Source of the DNA: Chelydra serpentina
Taxonomy: Eukaryota > Chordata > Testudines > Chelydridae
Reading direction: 5' to 3'
NCBI GenBank assembly: GCA_037349315.1
Contig: JBAIAC010000026.1
Span: 25,573,501-25,637,500 of the forward strand
DNA: 64,000 nucleotides
Part shown: positions 1-12,888 of the stretch, piece after piece
Layout: the number at the start of each line of letters is the position of its first letter
Position numbering within the stretch: position 1 is the first letter of the stretch
Translations under genes and position numbers: made by a program
Notes under the pieces: model-generated
What the model saw: the letters and a program-made list of their open reading frames with translations, nothing else
Database searches by the model: none
What the model was told of the DNA's origin: nothing

Positions 1-3000
1 GGATGATATGATAGACGAAGGAAAGAAAAGAGCACAAAGAGTTATCTGTAATGAAACTGCACCAGCTGGCTTGAAGGTTAAGAAAAAGATGAAACATTTG
101 ATAAAACGAGGTCCTTGTAGACTAAATATATTATGGAAGATAACAGGGTCTCATTGCAGTGAAACAGATTAAACCCATCAAGTAACAATGTAAACATTAT
201 CGGGATTTCTAATACATTAGTGTCACTGATATCATTGCAGACCAATGGCCTGGCCTGTGTGTTGGATTTACTCCAGTGGTTTTCCTGTATGCTAAAAGCT
301 TTGGATAGTTTTGCCAAGTTTACAGCTCTAAAAATGTCATTTTATGAATAGATATGAGAAGAGAGGAAAAGTCAGTCTAAGTGATTTTAATTTGATTGCA
401 GATGAAGTAGCACTGAGGAAACAGCACTTAGGCCTGTCCAGCAGTTTAGACAGGCATATATGAGGTACTAAAGCATAGTAGACTGGTACACTCTATTAAA
501 ATACATAATAGTATTATCATCAGTAATGTTCTGAGGTTTGAGTTAAATCCTACAAAGATAGATGTCACTGCAGTCTTAATTTATGAAGGTCTAGCAGTTA
601 TTTGCCACAATATTTTGAATTCTTCCCTCTTTATCAACACTTCTGTACGTCATTTCAAAGAGAATGCAGAGAATAATTAGTATGCAGAGTTCTTGAAGAA
701 ACAATATTGCTGGTCTTGCTCTTTATTTTATATCTCGTCTCAACTGTGCTACAGCTTTGTGTGTCATATTAGTGGTTTAGGAAAATTGTTTAATTTCCCT
801 CCCCCCCCCCAAGATATGAAATATTTGAACATAGATGGAAGTTGGTGGAGTGGGTCAACTGGTTCAGCAATAAAAGGACAATCCTTCATTCAGCAAGGTT
901 TCCTATTCAAGGTTTTTTCTTGAGAGTTTAGAGTGCATTGTTTTACAACAAGCAAATAATAAATAATAACTAGCTCTTATAACTAGGAAATAAAACCCCA
1001 TGGGATACAATACAGGTCTCTGTCAGTGGCAGCAAACACTATCTTTGTATCTTTTCAAAGATCTCTGACCATTTCTGACTAGTAAGTGCAGTCCTGGATC
1101 CTCAAAATTTCACCTTCGGTCCAGGAAGCATTCCATTGAATCACACTGTACTCCTGTAGAAAAGACACTCCCTTCCTTGTATCTGCATATTGGAAGTCTA
1201 GGGCTGAAGCTGTGTTGGTTGAGTTTGCTGATGGGCCTTCAGTCCCCAGTCTTGCTTCATTAGTCCACACTGCGCACGTGCATGAGGCCTAAGACTATGT
1301 CAGATCTCTGCTTCCTGAGGATGAGGTAGGACCTTCATAGCCTTCAAACAGGACTAGGATTATCAAGGGGAAAGGGTTACATTCAGTACACAACTATTAT
1401 ACAGCCTATATACAATAAAGAACAGATATATTAAGAACATGCCTAGTATTTAAAATGTGGATGATGGCAGCTCAAAACAAATTTGAGAATATTGTATCTT
1501 ATAATTTTTTCAGATATTAGTATGTTAAGTTTAGCACTAAAATAAACCAGAAAGAAATTAATTGTATATCGGTGTGACAAGAAAGAAAGATATACTTTAA
1601 AATGGCTAATGGTCTGGAACTTTTAGGTAGGTCTCAGCAATGCTCCATCAGGTCTTAAATCTTCTATAGACGAATGAATCATGAAAATCTATTCCGGTCC
1701 TGGCAAGGTTATGAGCAGCCAGGGTCACCTTTTCATGCAAGATAGGAATAACTTGTAACCCAAGCATTGTGAGAAATTATTAGGACTTTCCTAGAAAGGA
1801 TTAAAATCCAAAAGATTTGTGTGGACATGGACACTGGAAAGATATGAAGAGACATGGAGACTTTAAAACAAGAGGGAGGTTTTATCTCACAGATGCTTCC
1901 AATGTACAATATCATTCTGTTAGAAATCCCCACAAGGACTGATTTATGGAGGGAAGCAATAAAGGACTCTGTTGTTTTAGAAATGCCAACAGCTGGTTTT
2001 CAGGGGAAATGACAAGAATTTGAACTCTGAGTTTATCTGAGATAATCTGAATAGTTTGTAAGAGGACACACCTCTAGGAGAAGCCCTAGCTTTGTAGACT
2101 AGTTTACATATAAAATTGATATATTTATTGGTTTCTTGTACAGTTTTTGGTCCTCAAGCTTTTGCTGTAGTATTCTGTATATATGCCCTGTTAAGGCAAG
2201 GTTATGGAAGTGGTTAGATGGCCACACAAGAGGGGGAAACGCAAAATGCTTTCTCGGGTGAGCAACTCAACCATATGAGGTCAGGAAAGGGTGGGGCCAT
2301 CATACCACCCTTCACCACACCAGCTCATACAGCAGGGCCGGCATGCAAGGAGGCAATCTGCTCTATCCTAATGGAAGGAGCGGTAAATGAACTCCTGTGC
2401 TCAGGAAGGAACGACTTCCCCAGTGCGATGTGGCTCCAGCCCCATGGACAGCTTTGGCATACATGACACAATGTATTGCTTAAGGCCAGAGAATACAGAA
2501 CATTTACTTTCGCTAATACAATAAGTAAAGAAAAAAGGGGCTTGTGGCCCATAAGGACAAGTACAGTGCAAGCTTATTACATGTTGGCTTTATAACTCTG
2601 GGCAGAATCGGTGTTGAATAACTGGTTCTAAGTGATATACCAAGTCAAATGTCTAACTGCTGGCAACTAGTATATTCCTTTCTCTTTAGTAAAAGGTGTA
2701 ATATCCCCTGCTTGTCCAAAACAGACTCCCAGTGGAAGAGGAGAGTAATGATTCTCTTGTTAGTGATCCTTGCTTCTCCCATAGGCGTTAGATCTAAAGC
2801 CTTATGAACACACATGTAAATATACATTTGTAAAATGGTTTTAAAATGCCCCAAGCAGTTGATAGTTAAATGTGTAAAACTTTCCTCTTGCTATTTGGCT
2901 GCTTTGTCACTTTCAGAATTGGGAGCTGGCCCCTGAGGTACATGTTCCGTCAAAGATACTACACCTGAAATTTTATTCTGAAGTAAGTTTTACCGATAGA

Positions 3001-5858
3001 ATGTTGAGTGATGGGTTATACAACTCAAACCAAAAAAATTAAAGACACTGTTGCCTTTTCTTCAGAGTTCAGTTGAAATACTTCATTGTTTATATTAAAT
3101 GGGTCCCCTTTTGTCTTTGATTTAATGTTATGACTTTTTCAAGTCTACAGGGTAAGAGGTCACATTTTTACACTTGGTTAGAAATTGAAAATGTAATAAT
3201 GCTGTGAACTCCTGGATCTTATTGATTCCTAGTGTTTAGGGGTCACCTGCCTTCTGAACAGTTAAAGTGTGTGACCTCCATATGCAATATCTGGATTTGT
3301 ACACTTTGGTGAATTGAAACTTAAAATTGGGACTTTTAAAAAAGTGATATTAACTAGATAGCTAAATCTACCACTGCTTTACCATTGTGATTCCTAAATT
3401 TCAACGTCCTCACCGTACATAGTCTCTAACTACTTCTCCATTCCTTTAGTACAATATTGGTAACGGTACATAAAGTTTGGTTTTGGCTATAATAGACACT
3501 CTTTAAGCAAGGCTACCCATTTTTCCCCCTTTTCTTAACAATAGAATTCCAGTTCAATGATATGTCAAGTTTCAGAAACTCATTTCAAACTGTTGTGGCT
3601 GCAGCATCCAATCTGACCTGTGAAGATTATGGTCTCTAAAGAACAGCAAGGACTTTAACAATCTCCTAGCTAATGTGTTGAGTCACTTAATTCTATGCCT
3701 TATGAAAGTAGTATTTTAGCAATATCTTAAATATACTTAGTACATTCATGGTATTCTATAAAGTAGACAATGATTTTGAAAGAACTTTCCAGGAAACCTT
3801 CCCTATAATGTATACACTGAAAAGCAGCTACTTAAATATTCATAATCTGTTGTTTGAAATATCTTGTGAATAATGTGCAGATACTATAACAGCAGGTATC
3901 CTTAAAATAACCTTTTCGTATAGCAACCAGTAATACTGGGTGATGGTACTTCTGAGAATGACTGCAAATAGCAGAAATGTCGGTTAGCTGTCCCCATGTC
4001 CTTTCATTGCTGGGTTACTGTAGCTCTTGCTCAGGTAAAGTTAACACTAATGTGAATTGATAATGTGCAGAAAAGATATGGCCAAAATGTGAGTAATTCA
4101 GAACACATTAACTACCCAGAAGTCTGGATGCATGTAACTCTGATATATGTCAAAGTGCATTTTGTTACAAGTAGAAATGGACCTGAATCACAACTAAAGA
4201 GCTGAACTTCAGGGAAATTTGGCTCCAGATTGGATTTGCATCTGAACTTTGTCTCAGATCCATCTATATAAGCAGACAGTGTTAGGTACTGTACTTTCAC
4301 CTTGCCTTTTTTCAAAGAAAGCACGCTTACAAATGCAAAAGCGGATCTTTTCCATTACTTTCTTTTTAACATCTGTGCAAGTTTTTTAAAATTATTTTTT
4401 CACACTATTGCTTTAAAACAATTCCCCATCTTAAAATGTCCCCTGCTAATTTTCTTTGCCTTGTAGAACTTAGCAAATCTAGAAATGCCAGAAGTTCTAA
4501 TTGTTGGTCTGCAAAAATAACCATAAATGAAACAAGTTTATGAAAACTCAACACACGTCCCTGTCAATGAAGTGTGAACATGATGTAGAGCTGGAAATGG
4601 AACTGGGGTCCTCAAAAGCAGATGGTCTTTCAGGCTGCTGCACATCTACAATATAAAATAGACAGTGAATAATAAGACACGACAGGGCATGTGTTTTGTT
4701 GAGTTATACAGTGCCACTGCTTGGAAAAAGTAAGAGTCGCATAGACTTGTCACATGCCATCAAGTGGAATTGTCCTTGCTTAGAACATGCCATCAAGAAT
4801 CTTACAGATTTGCACAATTTTGTTTTCTAAAAATTATCTCTGTATAAAGAAGTATATTTTGTAATTGGTTGTAGTTTTTCTTCAAACAAATCATCTTGAC
4901 TGCTAAAATCAAGTAATGATAAAACTATAATCACTATAATTATCATATTTTCTAAGTATTACAGTGTACAGTTTTAATTAAAATGTCAGTTTTTACCAGC
5001 AGCTATCACACAGTGCTATCAGATTTCTAAATACAGTTACGCCTCCGTTTTAGAATATCCTAATGTATAGTTGGGAAAGGGAAAGGTTGCAATTACAGCT
5101 TTTGGTGCTGGTTCTCTGGATTTTTCTTTTTAAAGCAGAGAGCTTGTTTGAAACCTTAAAACTTTCCTGCTTGGGATGCCACCATATATGACTGAGGAAT
5201 TTCCTAAAACTCCTGAATATTGTTTTCATGTCTGCTGCTCAATTAAAATAAAGTCCGTTCCTCCCAAATGCCACAAATCATTGAGAGTATTGACATCCTA
5301 CTACCAGCAAACACATTCTAAATAAGAGTGCATATTACTCACTTAATTGGGACTACTCACCTGGGCAAAGTTGAACATGTGCATCATTTGTTTGCAAAAT
5401 CAAGGAAGTAGTTCAAATGTTTGTGCCTCAGTTAAATTATGCACCTAATCTCATATATAGGCACTTAGTTTAGAAGGCTAAAGTTCAAAGGAGTTGAGCA
5501 ACCACATTTATGCTTTGGCCATTATGTGTAATATTGTATAATGTAGTAATTGATTGTCTTGATGCTATTTGCTTAGGAAAAATGTAAATTTAGTTGTACA
5601 ATATGTTACATTGATCATGTGTAGTTTAGTATATGTGGGGCATGTATATTAGCCTAAATTCATTTAAATCCTATTAGACAAAGTAATGGAGGCCTTGCAG
5701 GACTTGTCTGAACACTTGAGGTAACACCTGGAAGATACAACCATATTTATTGGTATTCCTCCATGATTGCAATTTTAAAAGAATAGTTCACAAGATATTC
5801 GTACCATCTAATATGAATTGAACCTAGCTCTGATTTAGCATAATACGTGAATTGATCA
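1..5858. other. AT-rich non-coding stretch, nothing recognised
   Basis: No open frame here exceeds about 80 codons and none shows a domain, codon bias or splice context I could defend. A moderately GC-richer patch near 2218-2470 and another near 1080-1320 may be old repeat pieces, but I cannot name them. Near 5345-5375 a short phrase about a two-base preference for actcac resembles decayed inverted-repeat MITEs seen elsewhere in the window. The rest looks like unique intergenic or intronic vertebrate sequence. Confidence 0.6.
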
Positions 5859-5866
5859 CTCTAGCC

Positions 5867-6198
5867 CAGGGATTGGCAACCTTTGGCATGTGGCCCATCA
5901 GGGAAATCCACTGGCGGGCTGGGATGGTTTGTTTACCTGCAGTGTCTGCAGGTTCGGCCGATCGCAGCTCCACTGGCCGCGGTTCACCATTCCAGGCCAA
6001 CGGGGGCTGCAGGACGCGGCCGACAGCACATCCCTCGGCCCACACCACTTCCCACAGCCCCCATTGGCCTGGAACGGCGAACTGTGGCCAGTGGGAGCTG
6101 TGATCGGCCGAACCTGCGGACACTGCAGGTAAACAAACCGTCCCGGCCCGCCAGCGGATTTCCCTGACAGGCCGCATGCCAAAGGTTGCCAATCCCAG
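5867..6198. mobile_element. Palindromic hAT-type MITE with 8-bp target duplication
   Basis: This 332-bp GC-rich block is almost a complete palindrome. The left end reads cagggattggcaacctttgg and the right end is its complement (ccaaaggttgccaatccc then ag). The inner arms repeat the same phrases on opposite strands, for example caggttcggccgatcgc near 5950 and its complement near 6100. It is flanked by ctctagcc (5859-5866) and ctttagcc (6199-6206), an 8-bp duplication with one mismatch, as expected for hAT transposition. The open frames of 80-136 codons seen on both strands are products of the GC-rich palindrome and not genes. No transposase is present, so it is non-autonomous. Its core is shared with the element at 46114-46447. 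Confidence 0.85.
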
Positions 6199-6206
6199 CT
6201 TTAGCC

Positions 6207-7538
6207 TAATGCTAATCCAAGACAAGACAGACATTGGAATACCTGCTTTCTAGGCCCATTTCTAGTTAAGATTTTGGAGCAAATTTTCAAGATTGCTCCC
6301 TTTAGTGGATACAGTTTTCAGCTGCAGAACTTGTTTTCTTGGAATCTGCAACTGAATAATGTGTTGAAGGCTAGGTATGTTCACCTCTACCACATTTCAG
6401 GTGTAAATCAGGGTCTCAGTTTCAAGTATTCCATTTTGCCACTGAAAAATTGTAACTGCAAAAAAGTGGCTGGACCTTCTCCAAAAGTTACCACAGAGAG
6501 TGTTGAAACAGAGAAGAATATTCCTCCTAAAAAGGGAATCTAGAGATAAAACTGAAGAATGGCTTCTGAATAAATTTGAAGGAAGTCTGTAGCCTTTGGG
6601 AGCGTTGAATCTTCTGTTCTTAATTTTCTTAGTATTTCATTTGATCCCACATTCATAACTATCTGCTAAGACATCAGAGCTTGTTCTGCTTTTTGTTGTG
6701 GTACAACAATCTACCTGAAACAAAGCAAGCATTTAGAAGAATGGCATTTTCCAACTTCATCATAAGGAAAAGGTGCAAGGTATTATTTCAGGACTCTACT
6801 TGTGTTGAGTCCCCTGACTGCAGAAGTTCTAGTTTAGTGATGAAGCCAAAGCACCAAGGGTAGGATTTTCAAAAATACCTAAGGGAATTAGGTGCCCATC
6901 TCCAACTTACTTTCACTGTGCTTGTTAGGTGCCTGGAAAGCACAAAAGCTCCCTAAGAGGCAAACCACTTTAACGCAGCAAATTAAAACCGTAGTGGGGG
7001 TGCCATTATAAGATGAGACAAAATAAATAGGGAATACTTACTGCAGTGCTTAGAAAAATGTAATGGGCTCCATTGAAGTAGCTATAAGGAGGATGGACAC
7101 AGTACAGTTCCTGTTGGATTGCATATATCCTAAAATAATCTCTTATTACCACTATGTCTTCTGTGTCATCACTTCTAGCTAAATAATACAATTTTTCATC
7201 CGCACCTAGGGAAATAAGCTTTCACATGTGCACTGCAAGCATTGTGTCCTACAATACACCCTCATTTCACGCTGCCAGACACAAAGAGCAAATTACAGCA
7301 GGCGAAGGGATCTTGCTATCCTGTGCTTTGATTTGGTGTGGGGTTTTTTTTGGAGAGACAACTGCTGTTTATTCCCTATCTTGCATAGTGCAATGTTCTC
7401 ATTCTTCCTCCCACACTAAACAGTATTGTTGTACTAAATTTAAAGGGCATTTAGAAAGCAGTATGTCACTTCACCCATGACTGCAATTGTGTGTTTTCCA
7501 GACTTGCAATACAATCTTGAATGCATTTCTTATTTGGA
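6207..7538. other. Non-coding stretch with a weak MITE relic
   Basis: No gene is visible. Around 6856-6960 the sequence contains the phrases gattttcaaaaatacctaag and ttaggtgcc, which resemble the arm vocabulary of the palindromic MITE at 37044-37285, so a decayed relative may sit here. Everything else is featureless. Confidence 0.45.
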
Positions 7539-8260
7539 TTCATAGATTTAAGGCCAGAAGGGACTATTAAACGTAGTCTGACCTCTTGTATACATAGGAA
7601 TATTATTTCATCCAGGTATACCTGTATTGAGACCAATAACTTGTGCTTGACTAAAGCAAATCTTCCTGAAAGGCATCCAATCTTGAATTGAAGACTTCAA
7701 GAGAGAGAGAATCCACCACTTCCCTTGGTAGATTATTCAACTGGTTAATCACCTTCACCATTAAAAATGTGTGCCTTACTCTAATTTAAATTTCTCTGGC
7801 TTTCACTTCTAGCCACTGTCTTTCTCCATTAAATTAAAAAGCCCTTTAGCACCCAAAAATTTGTCCCAGTTAAGGCACTTGTACACTATACTTAAGTCCT
7901 CTTGATCTTTTCGATAAATTAAATAGATTGAGCCTCTTAAGTTTCACTATAAGGCATTACTTTTCCAGCCTTCAAATCAGTTTGTGGCTCTTCTCTACAT
8001 ACTTTCTAATTTTTCAACATTCTTTTAAAAATGTGCACACCGGAACTGAATGCAGTGTTCCAGTATCAGTCTCACCAGAATTTCATAGAAAGGTAAAAAT
8101 CACTTCCTAACTCCTACTTGCTCTTTCCTTGTTTATACACCCAAAGATCCTATCAGACCTTTTTGCCACAGCATCTCGCTGGGAGCTGGTTTTCAGTTTA
8201 TCTACTGTGACCCCTAAATACTTTCAGAGTCACTGATTTCTAGGATATGGTACCCCAAGC
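7539..8260 (-). mobile_element. CR1 LINE 3'-end fragment (minus strand)
   Basis: Read on the minus strand this is the end of a CR1 ORF2 plus the short 3' untranslated region. The plus strand shows its complement: the 3'-terminal phrase aaggccagaagggactatta near 7551, the stretch gaatccaccacttcccttgg near 7711, and further phrases coding on the other strand for the conserved ORF2 C-terminus (for example near 7985 and 8050). CR1 elements end in short ATTCTATG-like repeats instead of poly-A, and ggattcatagattta at 7537-7551 fits a decayed version. The copy is 5'-truncated at about 8260 and full of stops. It is a different subfamily from the copies at 16.3, 23.3 and 59 kb. Confidence 0.8.
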
Positions 8261-8369
8261 TAAGTTTTTTTCCACCCCATCAGAATTCAGAAGAGGTTTC
8301 TCCTATGACAATTTCCTTTTCTATTAGAATTCTGATCCAGAGATTTCTTGAGCTCTTTTTAGACTACCC

Positions 8370-9350
8370 CTTTTTAGACTGGGTGGGGTGTTTCACCAGC
8401 CCCAACTCCTCTGTAAGGCCTTTTCCTTGGCATGGTTTATTGCATTTGTCCTTTGTTATACATAGTACAAAATAAATACAAAATACAACTGCTTAACTGA
8501 AAAATTCAGAGGTTTTTCCCTGCCTCAACTAGCCAGGGAGAAAACCCCCCCACATCCTTGCCCTCAAACATGTTCCCACCCCGGATCCAGCTTCCTCTTC
8601 TAGTCTTCCTCCTGGGTTGTGAGTGTCAACTCACTCCAACACCCATCTGCACTGCCCTGTCCAGGTGCTCCCCCTAGAGATGCCATTCCTCAGAAACTCC
8701 TAATCCTCTGGTTATCAGGCTTCTTCCACCACTCTTGCGTCTTGCATCAGATCCCAGCTCCCTCTCAGTTTCAAAGGTCCCTCTGTGCAATAGGAAAGTA
8801 ACCTGTCTGGCTCAATATCCTGTTCCTCTTTGCACTGACACCCCCCCACCCCGCAGATTTTTCCTAGCCGAACAGCTCCTCCAGCGGTTTCTCCAGCTGA
8901 GCAGGTTCCCTCTCAGAGGAAGCACCACCCCCAAACTACCATCATGTGATTTGTTAACTGACCTAATCATTGGCCACAGGGCCAGTCCTAGACCAAACGG
9001 TGCCCCAGGTGAGGCGTGTCTTCAGCGCCTCCCTCCATTTGTTAAATTTTTGAATACCTTATTTTTTATTGCATTTGTAGTCCATTTCATAAGTTTGCAC
9101 GATTTCCATGCATGATTTTTTCTGTCACATAAGACAACAAATTTGCATGCTAGGATCTATAAATCTGTATATATTCATGCTAACAACAAAAACAGGGCCC
9201 CAAGCCCAGTGCCCCCAATTCTGGCACCCCAGGTGGTTGCCTGCCCCTAAATCCGGCCCTGTCCGCTCAAACCAAAACTCATCACCTGGGAGGCAGATAA
9301 TTGGGCACAGGTAGAGTTCTCCTAAAATGATCAACCCACTCTGACTCCTT
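8370..9350 (-). repeat. Possible LTR (minus strand) with a nested hAT-like element
   Basis: On the minus strand this GC-richer block has a CCAAT-like motif near 8971 and AATAAA-type signals near 8470-8480, the order expected for U3 then R/U5 of a retroviral-type LTR. I could not define TG...CA ends or a target duplication, so the limits are approximate and the call is tentative. A shorter inverted-repeat element (8977-9261) interrupts it. Several short open frames here have no protein similarity I recognise. Confidence 0.3.
8977..9261. mobile_element. hAT-like non-autonomous element
   Basis: The ends are cagggccagtcctagacc and taaatccggccctg, so cagggcc(a/g)g forms a short terminal inverted repeat starting with the CAGGG common in hAT elements. 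Inside both ends lie complementary-style phrases such as gccccaggtgaggcg and caccccaggtggttgcc. The middle is AT-rich with no transposase. The flanking octamers (attggcca and tccgctca) do not match, so a target duplication is not supported. The ends resemble those of the element at 28932-29202. Confidence 0.5.
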
Positions 9351-9501
9351 CTCTTGTTAGAAATGCTGAAATCTGATGTAGAGTGAATCCATTTTTTCCC
9401 CCATGACCTGTGCACACAGAATAGGTAGCAACAACACTGCCTAGGGTAGGAGAGGAGATGAGATATTGCTACTTATTATTATTTCTGAGGCCTAGGCATT
9501 A

Positions 9502-10310
9502 GAGCTGGTCAGGGAGTGGTTTTCCTCTTCTAGGAAAATTCATTGAGATTTTTGAAAAATTTATTTCTCCCAAATCAGGATGAAAAGCTAATCTTGAAAT
9601 TTTTCACAAACCAACTTTCGGTTTGAATCAAAATGTTTTATTTTGACATTTTCAGAAACATTTGAATTATGACTTTTTAAAATTTAGTACTACAATTAGC
9701 TTACATTTCAAAATCAAAAACAAATTTCAACGCTTTCTCCCCCCCACACACACACACCAAAAAACCCACACACCCGGAAGTTGAGTTTGAAAAATGTCAA
9801 AAAGGGACATTTTGACACCTTTGAAAGTCTTTTTTTTTTTTTAATTGCACTGAGAAATTTGTGTAAATTGATCCTTTTCCAGAAACAGTTTTGGTTTCAA
9901 TAAAATAAGATATCAGAGTGTGTTAAAATAGCAGAGTTTCACTAAAGAGCACCTGAGTCGGCTCTTTGTATTCAACCAAGGCTGTTCCAACCCTGAAGCA
10001 AAAAGTGTCAGACAGCTCTGGCTGCCCAGATGGCTGGCTTCTTGGGTTTCCCATCTGAGGGGTGAGTAGGCAGACAGCAACCAGGGACACCTGGGAGTTT
10101 GGCAGCTTGCTGGGGAGAAGGGGATTCTGATGGTATTTTTGATTGGGAAAAACCACAATGTTCCTGCTGCCCAGGCAGTTGGCTTTTGAAATTTCACTCC
10201 TGTGAAAAATTTTGAGTTTTTGACCTTTTTGTATTGAGTCAGAGCACTTTTATTTTGTTCAAAAGCTTGAATGTTATAGTGAGCGTGAAATTCCATTTCC
10301 TGGCCAGCTC
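9502..10310. mobile_element. GAGCTGGTC-ended MITE, 809 bp
   Basis: The element starts gagctggtcagggag and ends cctggccagctc, a terminal inverted repeat of about 13 bp, flanked by TA on both sides (9500-9501, 10311-10312). Subterminal regions are rich in complementary runs such as gaaaaattca and tttgaaattt, typical of decayed palindromic elements. The interior holds the C/A-rich tract at 9740-9775 and a poly-T run near 9830. A 182-codon minus-strand frame (9913-10461) runs across the element boundary and has no recognisable domain, so I treat it as chance. Relatives lie at 37336-37849 and 46540-46885. Confidence 0.65.
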
Positions 10311-10312
10311 TA

Positions 10313-12883
10313 CTCCAATGCCTGACATGCGTGTGCACATACAAACTCGACTCACGCAAATGAGGTTTTACCGGCTCTTGGTGCACAAGGCTCTGAAAGT
10401 CTGTACCTAAGTAAATGATTAGGGCTGATCCTGAGCTAGGGACACCAACATCAAAAGGCATCTGACAATTTACCCCAGCTGAAGATCTGCCCCATTATTT
10501 CCAGAAAATACACACTATATAGATTTCTGGGGCTCATTGTGGAGATTGCATTATTGTTTGGGGAGGGGTGGGGAAGCTGGCTATTGAGTTGTGCTGTGAC
10601 CTTTTTTAAAATGTGTGGACTGCTTCAGAGTCTAATCATTTGGTTTCAAAAGAATGGGTAGTGAATCATCTTTGCGTGTCTGCCACATGGCAGGACAGTT
10701 TTTTATTATTCCCTAAGCCATTCCTAACATATTTTTTTCTAATCTAACCTAGACTACTCCAATGACTTTGATGCAAAAAACTCCCTTAGCAGCTTGCTCT
10801 GTTTCTTGTGTCCTTATAAAGCTTTTCTTAATACATAGCCTTTCTTCAGACTGCGCAGCTCTTAATTTCCAAACCTTCTATCACTGTAGTTGCTTTCCTC
10901 TGAGCACTCTCCAATCTGTCTGTCTCTTATTAAGTGTTCTGCTCTGAATATATGCACAGCTCTGACTGAGGTCTAATAGATGCTGAGTGGGGTTGGATAA
11001 TCTTGCTTATTTTATATGCTTACGGGGTGACCACTAAGCATTTGCTTTTTATGTGATTGTGTCTCATTGTTGACTCATATTCACTTTATTATTCACATGC
11101 AGATCCTTCTTTGTGGCACCACTGTGTAGACAGCCGATTCGAGGGGGAAATCCTAAGGGCCTTCCTCAATTTAAACTCAGTCCATACTCAAGCAAAATCA
11201 GTTGAGTTTAATGGAAGTTTTCCAGATTAAAGATTGAACAAAGACTTCTGGATCTGATTCTTTATTTGTGCATTTGGTTATTTTTTGCTACATCAACCAT
11301 TTGACATTTCTTTCTATTGAATCGCACTATATATTGATTTGAATGAATCATTCCAATTTATCGAGATCTTTAACATGTCTTGCACAGTATTTAGGTAGGT
11401 TAAATGTCATAGGCTATTCTTTTCCCATTTTCATGAATAAAAATTGTGAAATTATACCTTTATTGCAAGTTCATGTATTTTTAAAATGTTACAGAACATA
11501 CATAGTAGCCAAATGGTATCATCTTCCCCATGAAAAGTTGTCTGAGGTGCTAGAGATGACATGTTGGACAAATTCTTGAAAAATTCATTTTACACATGCA
11601 GATAGTCATGGAGAGAAATTTGGTACTTTGGCCTAGATTAGGGCCAATGTGGCGTATGGTTTTCATTTAAAATGAAAGGATCAAGCTAAAAAGAGAGAAG
11701 TCTGAAAATCTAATCTGATACCACCTCTGTACTTGTACTTGAATGAGATGATATACTGTGTCTTATTTCCCTGCAGTATTTGCATGAAGCCTACAAATAT
11801 TTGAACTGATTGCGCTTCAGTGCATGCATATGTGCAGCAATGAATCATCGTATGATAGGATGAAATTAAAATCAATTGAAAATGTATTCAGGGAAGCTTC
11901 CAAAATGAGCTTTGGGGGAAAAGTCCCATAAAACTACAAGGTGGCTGCTGTAGCTTTATTGGCAAAACTAATTGTGTTTGAGATAATTATTTTGCAGATT
12001 TTATTTTTGCAAACATCTGGGGCAAAGGGTTGAGGCTCTTCCTGGGGATAGTGTATACCCAGGTGGTGTTTTATCAGCATGCTTTTTTCTTTATTGAATG
12101 TGGCTAGTCACAAATAAGCAGATGTACAAAAATCCTCTATGTACATAGATTGCAGAGGCAAGCTATAAAAAGCATAACCAAAGGGTTTCAAACACGGTCT
12201 TCCTGACCATTTATCTTAATAAGTTCTAAAGTCAAGAGCTCAAACTCATCCCTGATGTAACTTTTTTTAACTTAAGTGATTTCCATGAAGTTACTTCACA
12301 GCTGAATTTGACCCAAAGTGTATGCTGTAATTAAGGTGTACTTCTCTTTGATGTCTTTTATTGGTCTGGTATAGTTGTATTTGGAGGAACTACATGGGGA
12401 ACAAAAATTCTTACCACAAGTCAGAGTTTTTTTGCTGAGTTGAAAAAAAACCACCTTGTTCATGCCTTCTTTTTTAAAAAAAAAATCATCATTTTGAAGG
12501 CAGAGAACTGCCGTTTTGATGCTAATGGGTATTTGCTAAACAGTAACACCAAATTTGGGCCACATTTACTCACACCAGGGCCCAGATCCTTTAGTGCAGT
12601 GAGCTGACCAGCAGCATGTTATGACCCTTAAGACAGCATAGCTAGCTATGAGTGCAGGGGGATGTTCTGGTGGCTATAGTTAGTGTTTGCCTATTATGTC
12701 ACCACCCTGCTGCCAGCACAGAAGTCAATGCCAGATAATAGTGTATGGCAAGAGAGAGCCTATGACTGGATGTACCCCCGCTGAGACATCAGTTGCTTAG
12801 GCCTTTGACAGGCAGAGTAAGTTAAAGCCAATCTTGAAGAACATCTCTGGATAATACCATTTATCCATTGGCAACCTAATAAA
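10313..12883. other. Non-coding stretch, nothing recognised
   Basis: AT-rich sequence without a supported gene. Open frames of 60-78 codons show no domain or splice context. Short homopolymers (for example A/T runs near 12440-12485) and a phrase near 12575-12600 resembling MITE ends are the only features noted. Confidence 0.55.
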
Positions 12884-12888
12884 CTGAG

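Noticed and set aside
2218..2552. Opposed frames of 82 and 75 codons in a GC-richer patch
   Set aside because: No domain, no splice context and no matching repeat known to me; likely chance.
5824..6234. Overlapping open frames of 80-136 codons on both strands
   Set aside because: They lie within a GC-rich palindromic MITE; the frames mirror each other on both strands and have no domain.
9913..10461. 182-codon minus-strand open frame
   Set aside because: It crosses the boundary of an inverted-repeat element, has no recognisable domain, and its first half is MITE sequence.
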